Part shown: positions 16,127-25,073 of the stretch, piece after piece
Layout of the letters: each line of letters opens with the position of its first letter
Numbering within the stretch: position 1 is the stretch's first letter
Assembly: GCA_943357175.1 (NCBI GenBank)
Contig: CALRGE010000013.1
Span: 1-49,374, forward strand
From: Candidatus Peribacteria bacterium
Lineage (GTDB): Bacteria > Patescibacteriota > Gracilibacteria > UBA1369 > 2-02-FULL-48-14
DNA: 49,374 nt
Direction of reading: 5' to 3'
Program-made: the position numbers and the translations under genes
The notes under the pieces: model-generated
What the model saw: the letters and a program-made list of their open reading frames with translations, nothing else
Told to the model about the DNA's origin: nothing
Database searches by the model: none

Positions 16127-17539
16127 AATAGTTCTGTCGATCAGAATTTTTTTGATAAAATATTCGTCGTGAGAAATTATGCACATTGCTACTTCTTGCT
16201 CGAGTAGAAAACGTTCGAGATCTTCGCGGAGGAAAATATCGAGGTGATTTGTAGGCTCGTCGAGGAGTAAAAGATCAGGTTTATTTGTGAGAAGAATCGC
16301 GAATTCGAGGCGGCGTTGCTGGCCATAACTCAAGGTTTTAATTTTCGAATCAACAAATTCGGCAGGGAAGAGGTAATTCGCCAAAACGCTACGACCGGTT
16401 GTGTATTCAATGTTTGTGTTTGCGCCGAATTCTTCTAGCACGGTTTTATTTGGGTCGAGGCGAGAAAATTGGCCTAAGTAACCGATTTTTAGATCTTTAC
16501 GTAATGTAATTTCGCCTGAAAAATCTTTGTCAGTTGCGCTCATAATGTTTAGCAAAGTGCTTTTGCCGGAGCCGTTTACTCCACGAAGTAGAATTTTTTC
16601 TCCGTTTAGAATTTTCAGTGAGAAGTTAGACAAAATTTCACGGTCGCCAAATTTTTTTGAGTCTATCTTAAGGTTTAAAAGTGTTCCTTGATTTCCGGAC
16701 TCAAGTTTTTTCATTTTAATTCGCGGATCAGCAACGGGTTTCGGAGGAGTTTTTTTCTCCATTCTTTCTAGAGCCTTTTTTTTCTGAGCGACGGTTGCAG
16801 TAAATTTATATTTTGGATGATTTGCATTCTCCGCGAGCCAAGCTTCAAGCTCAGTTACTTCGCGTTGGCTGAATTCATGAAGTGAGAGTTTTTTCTCGTA
16901 GCGCTCGTAACGTTCAACTAAAAATCTATCGTAATTTGAGCCGTAAATTTCAATATTGTGATCAGCAGTAATTTCCCAAATTTGATTTGCGACTGCGTTG
17001 ATAAAACCGCGATCGTGAGAAACAAAAGCCACCGTTCCTTTGAACTCTTTAACAAATGCAGTGAGCCAGGCGATTGTGGCCGTGTCGAGATGGTTTGTGG
17101 GCTCGTCTAAGAATAAAATTGTCGGTTCGGTTAGCAAAAGTTCAGCAATCGCGATTCTTACTCTTTGACCACCGCTCAAGTTTTTTAGAGAGTTTAAAAT
17201 TATGTCAGGATCAAGTGAAACATCCTGCAAAACCATGTCGATTTTGTAAGTCATCCATTCTTCTTCGAGCTTGCTTTCTAAATATTCACCCACGAGTTTT
17301 TCTTCGTCGGCAAATTGAATATCTTGTCGGAGGATTGCAATGACTTCGTGAGAACAAGAAACACTACCTGTGCCTGTTTCGAGTTCGCCTAGTAGAAGCT
17401 TCAAAAGAGTAGATTTTCCACATCCGTTTTTCCCAACAATTGCTACACGTTTTTTTGCGGCACTATCAAGGGAGATGTTCACGTTTTCAAACAGTGGTCC
17501 ACTTGCCGCTTCAAATGATAGGTCTTTAGTTATCAGCAT
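16118..17539 (-). CDS. ABC-F family ATPase (ribosome-associated type)
   Basis: This 473-residue soluble protein has two ABC ATPase domains and no membrane segment. The first has Walker A GKNGCGKST (36-44), signature LSGGQ (121-125) and DEPTNHLD (145-152). The second has GVNGSGKST, LSYGQQRR and DEPTNHLD. A charged linker lies between them (about residues 200-275), as in ABC-F proteins, which act on the ribosome in translation or antibiotic resistance rather than in transport. At 473 residues it is shorter than most ABC-F members, so extra arm or tail domains are missing. The minus-strand gene starts 3 bases after the stop of the upstream lipoprotein gene, so they probably share a transcript. 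Confidence 0.9.
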   Translation of the reverse strand: MLITKDLSFEAASGPLFENVNISLDSAAKKRVAIVGKNGCGKSTLLKLLLGELETGTGSVSCSHEVIAILRQDIQFADEEKLVGEYLESKLEEEWMTYKIDMVLQDVSLDPDIILNSLKNLSGGQRVRIAIAELLLTEPTILFLDEPTNHLDTATIAWLTAFVKEFKGTVAFVSHDRGFINAVANQIWEITADHNIEIYGSNYDRFLVERYERYEKKLSLHEFSQREVTELEAWLAENANHPKYKFTATVAQKKKALERMEKKTPPKPVADPRIKMKKLESGNQGTLLNLKIDSKKFGDREILSNFSLKILNGEKILLRGVNGSGKSTLLNIMSATDKDFSGEITLRKDLKIGYLGQFSRLDPNKTVLEEFGANTNIEYTTGRSVLANYLFPAEFVDSKIKTLSYGQQRRLEFAILLTNKPDLLLLDEPTNHLDIFLREDLERFLLEQEVAMCIISHDEYFIKKILIDRTISL

Positions 17540-17542
17540 ATT

Positions 17543-18589
17543 TTAGCAATCTTCAGAACAAATTTTCTTTTCAATTTCGTCGCAAATTCCGTCACCGCAT
17601 TTTTCTGAACTAACAGTGGTTTCTTTTTTGTCACTTCTTTCTTTTCCACCTGTAGCGTCACCATCATATTTTAAGATATTTGTTTCTGATCCGTATTCAG
17701 ATTCCCAAATATCAATCACTTCAGCTAAGCCAACCCATTCAATTCTGTCGTCTGATTTACGTTTTTGAATCTCTTCACGGAATTCATTTATTACTTCTTC
17801 GTTCAAGTTAGCCTGACCCATGAAAATTGTTTGTGTATAAATTTTATTTGGATCTAAATCTTGAGTTAGTAAATAATCTAAACCTTCCCATGTGTTGTAA
17901 TAACCTCCAATATCTGGAAGGGTGCCACCGTCTTCTGTGAAATTTTCCGCATCTTTCGGTCTCCAAATTCCGGACACCCATATATCACTTTCATTTTGAT
18001 GGCCGCGGACAGCGCCTCCCCAAAGTACTTCCGCTTGCCAAGAATAATCATAAATATTCCCATTAATTTCATTCTGTAAATAATCGAGTTTTGAATCGCC
18101 TGCCGGAGCTGCTAGAAATCCTCCTACGATATTCGACGGTTCCACGCCCAACTCTTTAATTAGGTATGCAACATCTGCGTAGTTATATTTTGTTTCATGA
18201 GCGTGCGGGTCAATTTCAAAGCCCAAATCCTCTTTAAAATACCTCAAGAAATTTTTCCCATTTGTGCTTTCGTCTCCCTTGTCGAATTTTGTTGCGGCCA
18301 ATAGAAAAGTCCAATCTGATTGATAGTTAAACGCTACTCCTTCCTCATGCAACATTTGAGCAAAACTAACTAATTCTTTTCTCGAGCGATTAAACATTGA
18401 TTCGTTCTCTTCGTAATGCCCTGCTTCTTCAACATGTGTGACAATTGAAACATAAACTTTTGGGGAACTGTGGCTAACAGTGCTCGTGCCTTCAGTCGCT
18501 TCCGGAGTCGTGTTTAATGGTGATGTTGAATTAGAAGGTGCGCAGGAAGTTAGTAATGTTAGTAGTGCAATCGCTATGTATTTTTTCAT
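17543..18589 (-). CDS. Lipoprotein, polysaccharide-deacetylase-like fold with Cys-rich tail
   Basis: This 348-residue exported protein has a signal peptide ending in the lipobox LTSC (Cys16), so it should be lipid-anchored on the outer face. The body includes DPHAHETKYNYAD and a WVGLAEVIDIW segment, a layout like glycoside hydrolase/deacetylase (polysaccharide-deacetylase-like) barrels, with His residues that could bind metal. I infer a carbohydrate-related role at low confidence. The C-terminal end carries a compact Cys motif (CGDGICDE...CSEDC) known from surface proteins of diverse bacteria. A TTGCTT/GATAAT-like promoter lies upstream on the minus strand. The ABC-F gene follows after 3 bases. 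Confidence 0.7.
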   Translation of the reverse strand: MKKYIAIALLTLLTSCAPSNSTSPLNTTPEATEGTSTVSHSSPKVYVSIVTHVEEAGHYEENESMFNRSRKELVSFAQMLHEEGVAFNYQSDWTFLLAATKFDKGDESTNGKNFLRYFKEDLGFEIDPHAHETKYNYADVAYLIKELGVEPSNIVGGFLAAPAGDSKLDYLQNEINGNIYDYSWQAEVLWGGAVRGHQNESDIWVSGIWRPKDAENFTEDGGTLPDIGGYYNTWEGLDYLLTQDLDPNKIYTQTIFMGQANLNEEVINEFREEIQKRKSDDRIEWVGLAEVIDIWESEYGSETNILKYDGDATGGKERSDKKETTVSSEKCGDGICDEIEKKICSEDC

Positions 18590-18677
18590 ATGTGAAATTA
18601 AACAGTGGCTGGATTATCTACTAAATGGCATTAAGAAAGCAAATTGTTTATGCGGGCTGATTTGTTTAACATGTAAT

Positions 18678-18706
18678 TTGACTAATATCAATAAATGTAG
18701 TACGGT
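18678..18706 (+). promoter_or_regulatory. Promoter TTGACT-17-TACGGT
   Basis: TTGACT (18678-18683) and TACGGT (18701-18706) are separated by 17 bases. Transcription would start about 18713, only a few bases before the ATG at 18717. This sets the start codon and excludes longer in-frame extensions that would run over the divergent lipoprotein gene. Confidence 0.5.
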
Positions 18707-18716
18707 TCAAATTGAA

Positions 18717-19637
18717 ATGGAAAATTTATTAAAAGATACAGATCAAATCCAGGAGAAGGAAAAACAAAATAAGCCTGGGTTTGTTGATAATTTTATTCAG
18801 AAAATTCAAAGGATGGTTGAGGGGGCTATGGGTGGAAGACAAAGGACTGAAACTGAGAAGGAAGGCGATAGGTATGCGAATCAAGATTTAAATGCTTTTA
18901 AAAAAAATCATAAAATTACTCGAGGTAATAGTGTGGCTTATATTGGATGTGGTGACGATTCAACCGTACAAAAAATTTTCCCTCAGACAATTAACGTAGA
19001 TATGCTTGAGCCTTGTAATTGGTATTTAAAAAATTTCATTAAAAGTGATGTTTTCAATCTACCATTTAAGGATGCTTCAATGGATTTACTTGTACAAAAG
19101 TCCATGTCATATAAGACTGAAGCTGATCCGAGATGTACTAAAGAATTGGCTAGAGTGCTTCGCTCGAATGGTAGGATTTTTAGAAATTTTCCTGAGTTTA
19201 GAAGAGCTGTAGAATTGGACGAGGCCTTGTGTGGATTGCAATATTGCTTAATTCTTAAAAGTTACCATGAAAATGGTTTAGTTTTTGAGGAGAGACATTC
19301 ATCTAAAAATGCGACTTTTAAAAAAGGTAAAGCGACACCTGATGAGATAAGGAAGCTTGATGAACAAGTTGATGAATATTCAAAGGATTTTTTTGAGTTT
19401 GTTGAAGATATTCCACTTAAAATCATCGAAGAAACTAAGACAAGCCCGTTCTTTGAAGGACGATGGCGTTATCATGAAGCTATAGAATTTGTTCTCGGAA
19501 TAAATTTGGGGTCTGATGAAGAGTCGATTTTAGAACAGTTGGGAAAATTACAATCTAAAATAAAGCCTGAGATCTACGAAAAAATTGAGTTAATGGTGAA
19601 GGTTTTGAAAAAAAACTTGAGCAATTGTGCTAATTGA
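18717..19637 (+). CDS. SAM-dependent methyltransferase-like protein
   Basis: This 306-residue protein begins with a charged coiled stretch (1-60) followed by a class I methyltransferase-like core. AYIGCGDDS corresponds to the SAM-binding glycine loop (motif I), INVDMLEP to the acidic end of strand 2, and DVFNLPFKDASMDLLV to the motif around the active site (as in the Methyltransf_11 group). The C-terminal 130 residues are helical and unassigned. The substrate is unknown. I used ATG 18717 because a promoter ends just before it. A frame extending to 18480 would overlap the divergent lipoprotein gene and is unlikely. Its stop lies 14 bases from the end of the convergent GerMN-like gene. Confidence 0.75.
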   Translation: MENLLKDTDQIQEKEKQNKPGFVDNFIQKIQRMVEGAMGGRQRTETEKEGDRYANQDLNAFKKNHKITRGNSVAYIGCGDDSTVQKIFPQTINVDMLEPCNWYLKNFIKSDVFNLPFKDASMDLLVQKSMSYKTEADPRCTKELARVLRSNGRIFRNFPEFRRAVELDEALCGLQYCLILKSYHENGLVFEERHSSKNATFKKGKATPDEIRKLDEQVDEYSKDFFEFVEDIPLKIIEETKTSPFFEGRWRYHEAIEFVLGINLGSDEESILEQLGKLQSKIKPEIYEKIELMVKVLKKNLSNCAN

Positions 19638-19651
19638 ATGAATTTGCAGTC

Positions 19652-20194
19652 TTATTCTGCACCTCCACTCATGTCAAAGTATTCTTCTAACGCTTGATCA
19701 TTTATATAAACTTGAACTTCGTCTGCTGAGGAGTTGGCTTTCACTGTTGAGTAAATTTGTTCTTTAATTCGTGGATCGTCACAAGTTCCGGCTGAAATTA
19801 ATTCACCGCTTAACATTACTGCAATAATACTATTATCGCCGTTATCGGTTTCATTTACATTTTCAACTTTCAAATTTTTCGAGTGTTGTAGCCCGTTGTA
19901 ATATGGATCGTCAACCGCTGTTACGCCGATTGCGAAAAGTTCTTTTAAGGCTAATTGGATTTTCTTTGTTTCTTCAAGCTTTGTTCCTTCGGCAGTTTTC
20001 TCTATATAGATAATTGAATCGCCGCATCCAATTTTTTCTCCTGTTTTGCCATCGTCTTCCATTTTAACTACTGCTATTTGTAGTGTTGTTTCACTTTCAA
20101 CTTCAGTTGGAACCGGTTTAACTGGCTTTTCTGGCTTCATTCCGTTGCAAGAAACAAGTAATATGGAAAGTAAAATTATTGCGTATTTCTTCAT
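19652..20194 (-). CDS. Lipoprotein with GerMN-like domain
   Basis: This 180-residue lipoprotein has a signal peptide ending in LVSC (lipobox Cys16) followed by a Pro/Lys/Glu linker. Residues about 37-175 resemble a GerMN domain, with an IIYIEKT strand, a helix KIQLALKELF, a central VMLSGELISAG strand-turn and a final helix plus strand ending in DEVQVYINDQAL. GerMN domains occur in envelope lipoproteins (LpqB, GerM) and are thought to act in cell-surface assembly or signalling. No sporulation context is seen. The protein probably sits on the outer face of the membrane. The gene is convergent with the methyltransferase gene. Confidence 0.72.
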   Translation of the reverse strand: MKKYAIILLSILLVSCNGMKPEKPVKPVPTEVESETTLQIAVVKMEDDGKTGEKIGCGDSIIYIEKTAEGTKLEETKKIQLALKELFAIGVTAVDDPYYNGLQHSKNLKVENVNETDNGDNSIIAVMLSGELISAGTCDDPRIKEQIYSTVKANSSADEVQVYINDQALEEYFDMSGGAE

Positions 20195-20242
20195 AAATTT
20201 GGGTTAGATATGCCCATTTTATCACTGTTTTGCGAGATTCGC

Positions 20243-20271
20243 TTGCTTTTTTGTTGACTTAACCTGATAAT
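20243..20271 (+). promoter_or_regulatory. Promoter TTGCTT-17-GATAAT
   Basis: TTGCTT (20243-20248) and GATAAT (20266-20271) are 17 bases apart. The start of transcription would be near 20278, giving a 14-base leader with no Shine-Dalgarno sequence before the typA ATG at 20292. Confidence 0.5.
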
Positions 20272-20291
20272 CTGTCGGCTTTAAAAATACT

Positions 20292-22094
20292 ATGGAAATT
20301 CGAAACATTGCTATCATCGCACACGTTGACCACGGAAAAACTACCTTGGTTGATGCTCTCCTTCAACAGGGTGGAGCTTTTAATTCTCACGAAGAGGTTG
20401 AAACCTGCGTGATGGATTCTTATGATCAGGAAAAGGAAAGAGGTATTACTATTTATGCTAAAAACTGCGCGGTTACTTATAAAGGTACAAAAATCAACAT
20501 TGTTGATACTCCTGGTCACGCGGATTTCGGTTCTGAAGTTGAGCGTATTCTAAGAACAGTAGATTCAGTTTTGTTGCTTGTTGATGCTTTTGAAGGACCA
20601 ATGCCTCAAACTAAATTCGTTTTGAAAAAGTCTTTGGCACTTGGAATTATGCCGATTGTGGTTATCAATAAAATCGACAAGCCTTCAGCTCGACCTGATG
20701 AGGTTGTAGACATGGTTTTTGATCTTTTTGCGGATTTGGGAGCAAGCAATGAACAGTTGGATTTCCCTTACATTTATACAATTGCAAGACAAGGAATTGC
20801 TAAGAGAACTTTAGATGAAGATTCTAAAGATTTAACTCCTCTTTTTGATTTGATTATTGAGAAAGTTAAACCTGCAAATCGAAATTTTGACGTTCCTTTC
20901 AGAATGCAGCCTTCAAACTTGGCATACGACAATTTCTTGGGAAGACTAGCGGTAGGACGTGTTTATGAAGGAGTTTTGAATACAGGAAGTCAGGTTTATG
21001 TAAAACATGCCGACGGTTCAACTCGAAGTGCGAAAATTTCAAAGATTTTCTCTTTCCAAGGTTTGAAGCGTGTTGAAATGCAGAAAGCTGAGGCAGGAGA
21101 CATTGTGGTTCTTGCCGGAATTCCAGACGTTTACGTGGGAGAAACACTTTGTGCAGATCAAAATGCTGAGCCTATGCCAGCAATTTCAATCGATCCTCCA
21201 ACACTTTCCATGAATTTCATGGTTAATGATTCACCATTTGCCGGAAAAGAAGGAAAATTTGTGACAACTCGTCACATCAAGGCTCGTCTTGAAAAGGAAA
21301 TGGAAACTAACGTTGGTCTTAAAATTGAAGAAATCCCAAATTCAGATGCTTATAAAGTTTCTGGTCGTGGTGAATTGCACCTTTCAGTTTTACTCGAAGC
21401 TATGCGACGTGAAGGTTTTGAAGTTCAAGTTTCAAGGCCTCAGGTAATTATGCGAGAAGAAGGTAAAGAAAAATTGGAACCGATGGAGCAGGTTGTTATT
21501 GATGTCCCTGAAGAATTTTCAGGAAAAATCATTGAACTTCTTTCAAAGAGAAGAGGTGAATTGGTTGAATTGAAGAGTGAAAATGCTCAGTCAAGAATGG
21601 AATTCAAGGTTCCAACTCGTGGCTTACTTGGTTTCAGAAATGATTTCATTATTGAAACGAAAGGTGAGGGTATTTTGAGCCACTCTTTCATTGCATACGA
21701 ACCTTATAAAGGTGATATTCCAGGACGAACTCGTGGATCTTTGATTTCAGGAGAAAATGATACTTCAATGGCTTACTCACTTTGGAAGCTTGAAGAGCGT
21801 GGACGACTGTTCATTGTTCCTCAGACTGCGATGTATGAAGGAATGATTATTGGTGAATGTTCAAAAGAAAACGATTTGATTGTTAACGCGGCGAAAAACA
21901 AGAAGCTCACAAACGTGCGTGCTTCAGGTACAGATGAGGCAATTCGTCTAACGCCAATCGTCCCAATCACTCTCGAACGCGCCCTTGAATACATCGGCGA
22001 CGACGAACTCGTTGAAATCACTCCAACATCAATCCGTCTTAGAAAGAAATATCTAAAGGAAATTGATAGAAAGAGATTCGGAAGGGGGAATTAG
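20292..22094 (+). CDS. typA: Translational GTPase TypA/BipA
   Basis: This 600-residue GTPase is related to EF-G and acts on the ribosome in stress responses and 50S subunit assembly. The G motifs are intact: AHVDHGKT (10-17), the switch region with RGIT (50-53), DTPGH (72-76) and NKID (126-129). The rest follows the TypA domain order: domain II beta barrel, two EF-G-like domains (with GRGELHLSVLLE and RGLLGFRNDF) and the TypA-specific C-terminal domain. Full length for the family. It stands alone with its own promoter. GC at synonymous positions is slightly higher than in neighbouring accessory genes, as expected for a well-expressed core gene. Confidence 0.96.
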   Translation: MEIRNIAIIAHVDHGKTTLVDALLQQGGAFNSHEEVETCVMDSYDQEKERGITIYAKNCAVTYKGTKINIVDTPGHADFGSEVERILRTVDSVLLLVDAFEGPMPQTKFVLKKSLALGIMPIVVINKIDKPSARPDEVVDMVFDLFADLGASNEQLDFPYIYTIARQGIAKRTLDEDSKDLTPLFDLIIEKVKPANRNFDVPFRMQPSNLAYDNFLGRLAVGRVYEGVLNTGSQVYVKHADGSTRSAKISKIFSFQGLKRVEMQKAEAGDIVVLAGIPDVYVGETLCADQNAEPMPAISIDPPTLSMNFMVNDSPFAGKEGKFVTTRHIKARLEKEMETNVGLKIEEIPNSDAYKVSGRGELHLSVLLEAMRREGFEVQVSRPQVIMREEGKEKLEPMEQVVIDVPEEFSGKIIELLSKRRGELVELKSENAQSRMEFKVPTRGLLGFRNDFIIETKGEGILSHSFIAYEPYKGDIPGRTRGSLISGENDTSMAYSLWKLEERGRLFIVPQTAMYEGMIIGECSKENDLIVNAAKNKKLTNVRASGTDEAIRLTPIVPITLERALEYIGDDELVEITPTSIRLRKKYLKEIDRKRFGRGN

Positions 22095-22106
22095 AGGGCT
22101 TGAGTA

Positions 22107-22135
22107 TTGATCAATATACTATTTGATGGTATAAT
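22107..22135 (+). promoter_or_regulatory. Promoter TTGATC-17-TATAAT
   Basis: TTGATC (22107-22112) and a perfect TATAAT (22130-22135) are 17 bases apart. The -35 overlaps the palindrome TATTGATCAATA, which could also serve as an operator. Transcription should begin near 22142, 16 bases before the ATG at 22158. Confidence 0.6.
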
Positions 22136-22157
22136 TGAGTGATTTTATTATAAAAAA

Positions 22158-23891
22158 ATGGGAAGTCCCGAAGAAATAAAACAGCCTGATGATCGACATT
22201 CCAAGTTAATTGAAATTAATGATGAAGTTGCGGCTAAGGTTGCTGAAATTATTGATAAAAATTATTCCGGCAATAAATATGATGGACCGGAAAGAGCTAT
22301 ATATATTCAGTCTGTAGTAAGAAAGGTTAGGAATGTTTTGATAGATAGGACTGTCAGTTTGGACAAACTAAGTTCACATTTCTTTACAGACAATTTTACT
22401 GTTGAGGGAATACCTGTTATTGATGAATCTGATATAGATGAAATAATTACTAAATTTCCATATCTTGAAAAGACATTAAATCGTATTGCAGTTAAACCTG
22501 GTCCTAAAAATAGAGTACCTCTAAATGAGACCTATTTTGGTGTTAATAAGAACGGTAAGCTTAGGAGAATGGATAGAAGTACAGTTGCTCTAAGAAGCAG
22601 GGAATATTTTTGTAATATACCTGATCAATTTCAGAAGAGAATTAAAGAAGAAAATAGTAGTATGCCAATTTTAGATTACATGGAATCAATGATTCAAGAG
22701 CATGGTGAGGTTGTTAATAATATTTTGAATGATAAAAATTTAATTGATGTAGAACTTACAAATACTGAAGTTTTAGCCTTAAGTGTATCTTTTGACCATC
22801 TTCGTAATTACATGCTTTTTTTCTTGAATATACTACTCATAATTGCAAAAAGTGCTGATTCTCCAGATATTTTGAAGGGATCTCCGAGAAATACTTATAT
22901 TAAGGAAAATGATCCAAGATCAAGTACTGTAAACACAAGTAAAGTCTACCTAAATTCTGTAGACAAATTATTGACCTCGGATGCAAGTAATGAGATCACA
23001 GATTTTATGTCTAAAGATTATGATGAAGTTATGAAGACAACAGTCGCTTTTGTGGAGGCATATCATGGCTTTATTGTGACAAAAGATCCAAAATACTTAC
23101 TTAATTTTGACTCAAGTAGAATTGAATTTGTTCTTGAAAAGGTTATTCCAAAAATAAGAGGAGTTGTTTCAACTTTTGAAGGTGCTGTAAATGAAGATGT
23201 TGATCCAAATAGAAATAAGACAAGAAAAGATAATCAATCTATCAAAAGAGAATTTTTCAAGAAAGTATTAAGACATGAGAGGGATGGTGATCATCCTGGC
23301 ATAAATATGGCAAGTACACTTTCACATATTCCAGCAGATGGTAAAAAACAATATGATCTTGTGTGTGGTATGTCATATGGAGGTATTGAGTATCCTGCTC
23401 TCTATGAAGCTATGCAAAATATTATTTCTAGAGAGAATGGATCAAAGCATGGAGCAATGACACATCCTAAATATGGACATATAATACTTTCTAATTATAA
23501 TCTTGCTTTTAATCCTGGTTTTACACCTCGTCTTGAACATCATATTTTTCCAAGAAATATTGTTGATGATGTTGAGGGAAAATCTGTGTTGATTCTTGAT
23601 GATAATATCATTACAGGTAAAACAAATACTCAAGTTGAGGTGGCATTTAGAGCTAAAGGTGCTGTTCCGCAATTTGCAGTATGTGATTTAAATACTGATC
23701 CTGTTACACTCAGTGGAGAAACGGTGCTTTCTACTGGTTTGGAAGATAACGTAAAAAATTCTGTTAGGCCAATTGGAAAGAGGTTTAAGAAAAAAAGATT
23801 TGAAGCAGAAAGTAATCAGGATGCTACGAAAAACGGTGAAAAGAGACACAAATTACCTGATTTTTTGAACGCTTCTAGATACTTTAGTTAG
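22158..23891 (+). CDS. Phosphoribosyltransferase-like protein of unknown role
   Basis: This is a 577-residue soluble protein. Residues about 395-520 look like a type I phosphoribosyltransferase fold. DLVCGMSYGGIEYP corresponds to the first loop and first strand, and KSVLILDDNIITGKTN to the PRPP-binding signature (hydrophobics, two acidic residues, then T/G-rich loop). The first 390 residues are helical, charged and unassigned, so this is not a plain purine or pyrimidine salvage enzyme. PRTase-like domains with extra modules are seen in some stress and conflict systems, but I cannot name this one. The low-GC composition stands out from typA upstream. The last 39 bases overlap the convergent flippase gene. 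Confidence 0.7.
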   Translation: MGSPEEIKQPDDRHSKLIEINDEVAAKVAEIIDKNYSGNKYDGPERAIYIQSVVRKVRNVLIDRTVSLDKLSSHFFTDNFTVEGIPVIDESDIDEIITKFPYLEKTLNRIAVKPGPKNRVPLNETYFGVNKNGKLRRMDRSTVALRSREYFCNIPDQFQKRIKEENSSMPILDYMESMIQEHGEVVNNILNDKNLIDVELTNTEVLALSVSFDHLRNYMLFFLNILLIIAKSADSPDILKGSPRNTYIKENDPRSSTVNTSKVYLNSVDKLLTSDASNEITDFMSKDYDEVMKTTVAFVEAYHGFIVTKDPKYLLNFDSSRIEFVLEKVIPKIRGVVSTFEGAVNEDVDPNRNKTRKDNQSIKREFFKKVLRHERDGDHPGINMASTLSHIPADGKKQYDLVCGMSYGGIEYPALYEAMQNIISRENGSKHGAMTHPKYGHIILSNYNLAFNPGFTPRLEHHIFPRNIVDDVEGKSVLILDDNIITGKTNTQVEVAFRAKGAVPQFAVCDLNTDPVTLSGETVLSTGLEDNVKNSVRPIGKRFKKKRFEAESNQDATKNGEKRHKLPDFLNASRYFS

Positions 23892-25073
23892 CCCCAAGCA
23901 AACCATTAAACTCTCTCCGGCAATGGCGCCGAGGATTATTATTGCGATGGATTCGCTTTGCCAGCCGATGATAAAAAATATGCCGGCAAGAGTGAGCGCG
24001 AGGAGTTCGCGTTTTAGGAACCATTTTTCCTGGTTGAATGCGAAGAGATTGATGAGGACGAGGTCGTAGAGATAGGAAACTGCGGCGAGTATGAGCATCA
24101 TTGGCAGTACAAACCAGAGTTTCTCAATGAAATATTCTTTTCCTGTGAGGAGTTTTATTAGAATTGGAGAGAGAAGTGAACCAAAGATTATGAGAACTGC
24201 GCCGAGTATTAATAAGATTTTTTTGCTGATTTCAAAGAGTTCTTTAGGTTTGCTTTTGAGTACCGGTAGAATTGAGAACATCAAGAAAGTTGAAACTAGG
24301 GCTGCGTAACTTGAAATGTGAAGGCTCACGTTATAAGAGGCATATTCTGCGTTTTGTAGAATTTTTACCGCGAAGTAACTTGGTAAAAATCTGAAATAGA
24401 GATTATTGACTATGTTGATTAATCCAAAAGGAATTGAAGATAATAGTAGAGTTTTCATTAGCTTCGGATCTAGCTTCCAGCTGATGCTGATTTTTTGTTT
24501 TACGAAGTAGAGGCTGAGCGAGGCGGTCACAAAAGTTGCAATGAGCGGAGCTAGAAAGAAAATATTTGCATCTTTTGGGAGATTGAAGTGTATTAGCGCG
24601 AATATTGCTATGAGGTTTGTGAGTCGACCTAAAAGTAGCGCGAGGGTTGCTCTGCCCATGAGATAGTGAACTTGCAAGGCGGCGTCGCAAATTGCAGTAA
24701 TGTATTCGAAGAAAAGTGCAGTTACAAAGAAGAAAATGCCGACTTTTGGATAAATTATTATTGGAATCAGAAAGAGTGGAATTGCTGTGGCAATTCGAAC
24801 GAAGAGAGCGTTGGCGAAGACCGAATTAGCACGATCGCTTTGATCATGAGTGGACATTTGGCGTACGGTATTTCCGAAAATTCCAAGGTTACCCATGGTT
24901 GCGAAAAATAGTACGGTTTCAGAAATTTTTGCGTAAGTCCCGTATTCTTCACTGCCAAGATAATTTGTGATGAGTTTGATCGCAGTCACAGCTAATGCAA
25001 CTTGCAAGATTTTGCCAAAGTATTGCACCGCGGTAGACCAAGCGATTTTTTTCTCGAGTAGAGTTGAAATCAT
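23853..25073 (-). CDS. Polysaccharide/oligosaccharide flippase (Wzx-like, MOP superfamily)
   Basis: This 406-residue membrane protein has about eleven or twelve hydrophobic helices. The opening (STAVQYFGKILQVALAV, then LGSEEYGTYAK) is typical of Wzx-like flippases, which move lipid-linked sugars to the outer face of the membrane. Length is slightly short of the usual 420-480. It overlaps the upstream C39-peptidase lipoprotein gene by 4 bases and that gene overlaps yajQ by 4, so yajQ, lipoprotein and flippase form one coupled operon. The final 39 bases overlap the convergent PRTase-like gene. No glycosyltransferases are nearby, so the sugar substrate is unknown. Confidence 0.85.
   Translation of the reverse strand: MISTLLEKKIAWSTAVQYFGKILQVALAVTAIKLITNYLGSEEYGTYAKISETVLFFATMGNLGIFGNTVRQMSTHDQSDRANSVFANALFVRIATAIPLFLIPIIIYPKVGIFFFVTALFFEYITAICDAALQVHYLMGRATLALLLGRLTNLIAIFALIHFNLPKDANIFFLAPLIATFVTASLSLYFVKQKISISWKLDPKLMKTLLLSSIPFGLINIVNNLYFRFLPSYFAVKILQNAEYASYNVSLHISSYAALVSTFLMFSILPVLKSKPKELFEISKKILLILGAVLIIFGSLLSPILIKLLTGKEYFIEKLWFVLPMMLILAAVSYLYDLVLINLFAFNQEKWFLKRELLALTLAGIFFIIGWQSESIAIIILGAIAGESLMVCLGLTKVSRSVQKIR

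Noticed and set aside
18480-18716. Extension of the methyltransferase gene to 18480
   Set aside because: It would overlap the 5' end of the divergent lipoprotein gene by over 100 bases, and a promoter sits just before ATG 18717.
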